Positions 6,837 through 7,989 of a DNA stretch of 7,989 nucleotides are shown piece by piece (position 1 is the stretch's first letter; every line of letters starts with the position of its first letter). Origin of the DNA: an uncultured Arenimonas sp. (lineage in GTDB: Bacteria; Pseudomonadota; Gammaproteobacteria; Xanthomonadales; Xanthomonadaceae); contig CAMPHE010000070.1 in NCBI GenBank assembly GCA_946885815.1, positions 1 through 7,989 of the forward strand, written 5' to 3'. The notes beneath the pieces are model-generated. The model saw only the letters and a list, made by a program, of their open reading frames with translations, made no database searches and was not told where the DNA came from. The translations under genes and the position numbers were made by a program.

Positions 6837-7193
6837 TCAGCGGCTGCCGGTCGGGGCGGGCGCGGCGGCAGCCGGCGCCGCGGGAGCGACCGGCGCCGCC
6901 GGCGGCGCCGTGGCGTTGGCGGCGTCGGCGCCGACCACGATCCGTTCGCGGTTCTGTTCGATCGTGGCGAGGCCGATGCCCTTCACCTCGCCCAGCTCGT
7001 CGGCGCTGCGGAACGCACCGTGCTGTTCGCGGTGGGCGACGATCGCCTGCGCCTTGCTCGGGCCGATGCCGTCGAGTTCGCGCTCGAGCGTCACCGCGTC
7101 CGCGGTATTGATGTCCACCGGTCCTTCGGCGGCGACGGGCGCGGCGAAGAGCGCCGCGAGCAGGACGGACAGCACGGAAAGGGAAGTCTTCAT
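6837..7193 (-). CDS. comEA: ComEA-like secreted helix-hairpin-helix DNA-binding protein
   Basis: This 118-residue protein has an N-terminal signal peptide (MKTSLSVLSVLLAALFAAPVAA, cleavage likely after Ala22). Next comes a tandem helix-hairpin-helix domain, VDINTADAVTLERELDGIGPSKAQAIVAHRE (26-56) and FRSADELGEVKGIGLATIEQNRERI (61-85), with the two GIG turns that contact DNA backbone in this family. A low-complexity Ala/Pro tail (about 91-114) follows. In naturally competent Gram-negatives, periplasmic ComEA binds incoming double-stranded DNA and ratchets it across the outer membrane. The same short architecture also occurs in proteins with no tested competence role. ATG 7193 has TGGAG at 7205-7201 with a 7-nt spacer. 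It is transcribed divergently from the M20 peptidase across a 210-bp gap; no convincing promoter for it was identified there. Confidence 0.9.
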   Translation of the reverse strand: MKTSLSVLSVLLAALFAAPVAAEGPVDINTADAVTLERELDGIGPSKAQAIVAHREQHGAFRSADELGEVKGIGLATIEQNRERIVVGADAANATAPPAAPVAPAAPAAAAPAPTGSR

Positions 7194-7371
7194 GGCGTTG
7201 CTCCAGTGGGCGATGAGGGGACCGCCGCGACGCGCGACGGCGAGCCCAGTGTGCGAACGCGTGCCGGCCGCACCCCATCGCCGAACGTCGCGACGACGGC
7301 TCCGAACCACGCTCCGGCCGCTGTCGGCGCGTTCGTACCCGGGCGCGGGACGGCGACCGGGCCGAACGGGG

Positions 7372-7377
7372 TAAAAT
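7372..7377 (+). promoter_or_regulatory. Candidate -10 element for the M20 peptidase gene
   Basis: TAAAAT at 7372-7377 is the only AT-rich hexamer in the 210-bp divergent gap and lies 26 nt before the start codon. This would give a 5' leader of roughly 20 nt. No good -35 box is seen at 16-18 nt spacing (the region reads GACGGC), so the promoter may depend on an activator or be weak. The call rests on the -10 alone. The rest of the divergent gap (7194-7371) holds only a short CGTCGCGACG palindrome at 7286-7295 that may be chance. Confidence 0.5.
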
Positions 7378-7403
7378 CGGCGTCCGCTTCCCCGGAAACC
7401 GCC

Positions 7404-7989
<586 letters not shown>

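Noticed and set aside
6784..7278. N-terminal extension of the RAYT-like protein through the comEA-like gene
   Set aside because: The extension is Arg-rich out-of-frame reading of comEA; the GGGAG-GTG start at 6783 fits the family length.
7286..7295. Palindrome CGTCGCGACG in the divergent comEA/M20 gap as an operator
   Set aside because: It is built only of CG-rich steps common in the whole window, has no second copy nearby and matches no known operator.

Overview
The window is very GC-rich, with dense coding on both strands and few AT-rich stretches. Family-level sequence style suggests a gammaproteobacterium of the Xanthomonadaceae/Lysobacteraceae (Lysobacter- or Luteimonas-like). The clues are an inverted pair of REP repeats with the GTAGGAGCGGCTTCAGCCGC core, the SufS and M20-peptidase sequence variants, and the suf gene neighbourhood. 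This placement comes from pattern recognition and was not tested by a search.

The left half (3-5608, + strand) is a suf iron-sulfur cluster assembly block and its trailing genes. sufC, sufD and sufS are joined by ATGA stop/start overlaps, so they form a translationally coupled operon; sufB and the regulator presumably lie just upstream of the window. After an 84-bp gap holding a nested hairpin that touches the next Shine-Dalgarno, there is a membrane-anchored serine hydrolase resembling mitochondrial LACTB. It is followed by a GNAT acetyltransferase whose stop codon overlaps the TTG start of a small Rieske-type [2Fe-2S] ferredoxin. The Rieske protein is a plausible client or partner of the Suf machinery. 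No SufE, SufU or SufT is visible here.

The middle (5609-5692) is an inverted REP doublet (two 22-nt arms, one mismatch) between two convergent genes. Its right arm supplies the stop codon of the minus-strand gene.

The right part (7193 down to 5689, - strand) reads comEA-like secreted helix-hairpin-helix protein, then a small REP-associated tyrosine transposase (RAYT) relative, then a HutD/Ves-family cupin-like protein, with 9 nt between the last two. The RAYT relative keeps the family scaffold, but both histidines of the HUH motif and the catalytic tyrosine are replaced. It looks like an inactivated and possibly domesticated transposase beside a REP pair, and it is the most interesting item in the window.

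Divergent from comEA, a TAAAAT promoter element precedes an M20-family metallopeptidase that runs off the right edge. No gap between genes exceeds about 210 bp. No tRNA, rRNA, CRISPR array or insertion sequence was seen.
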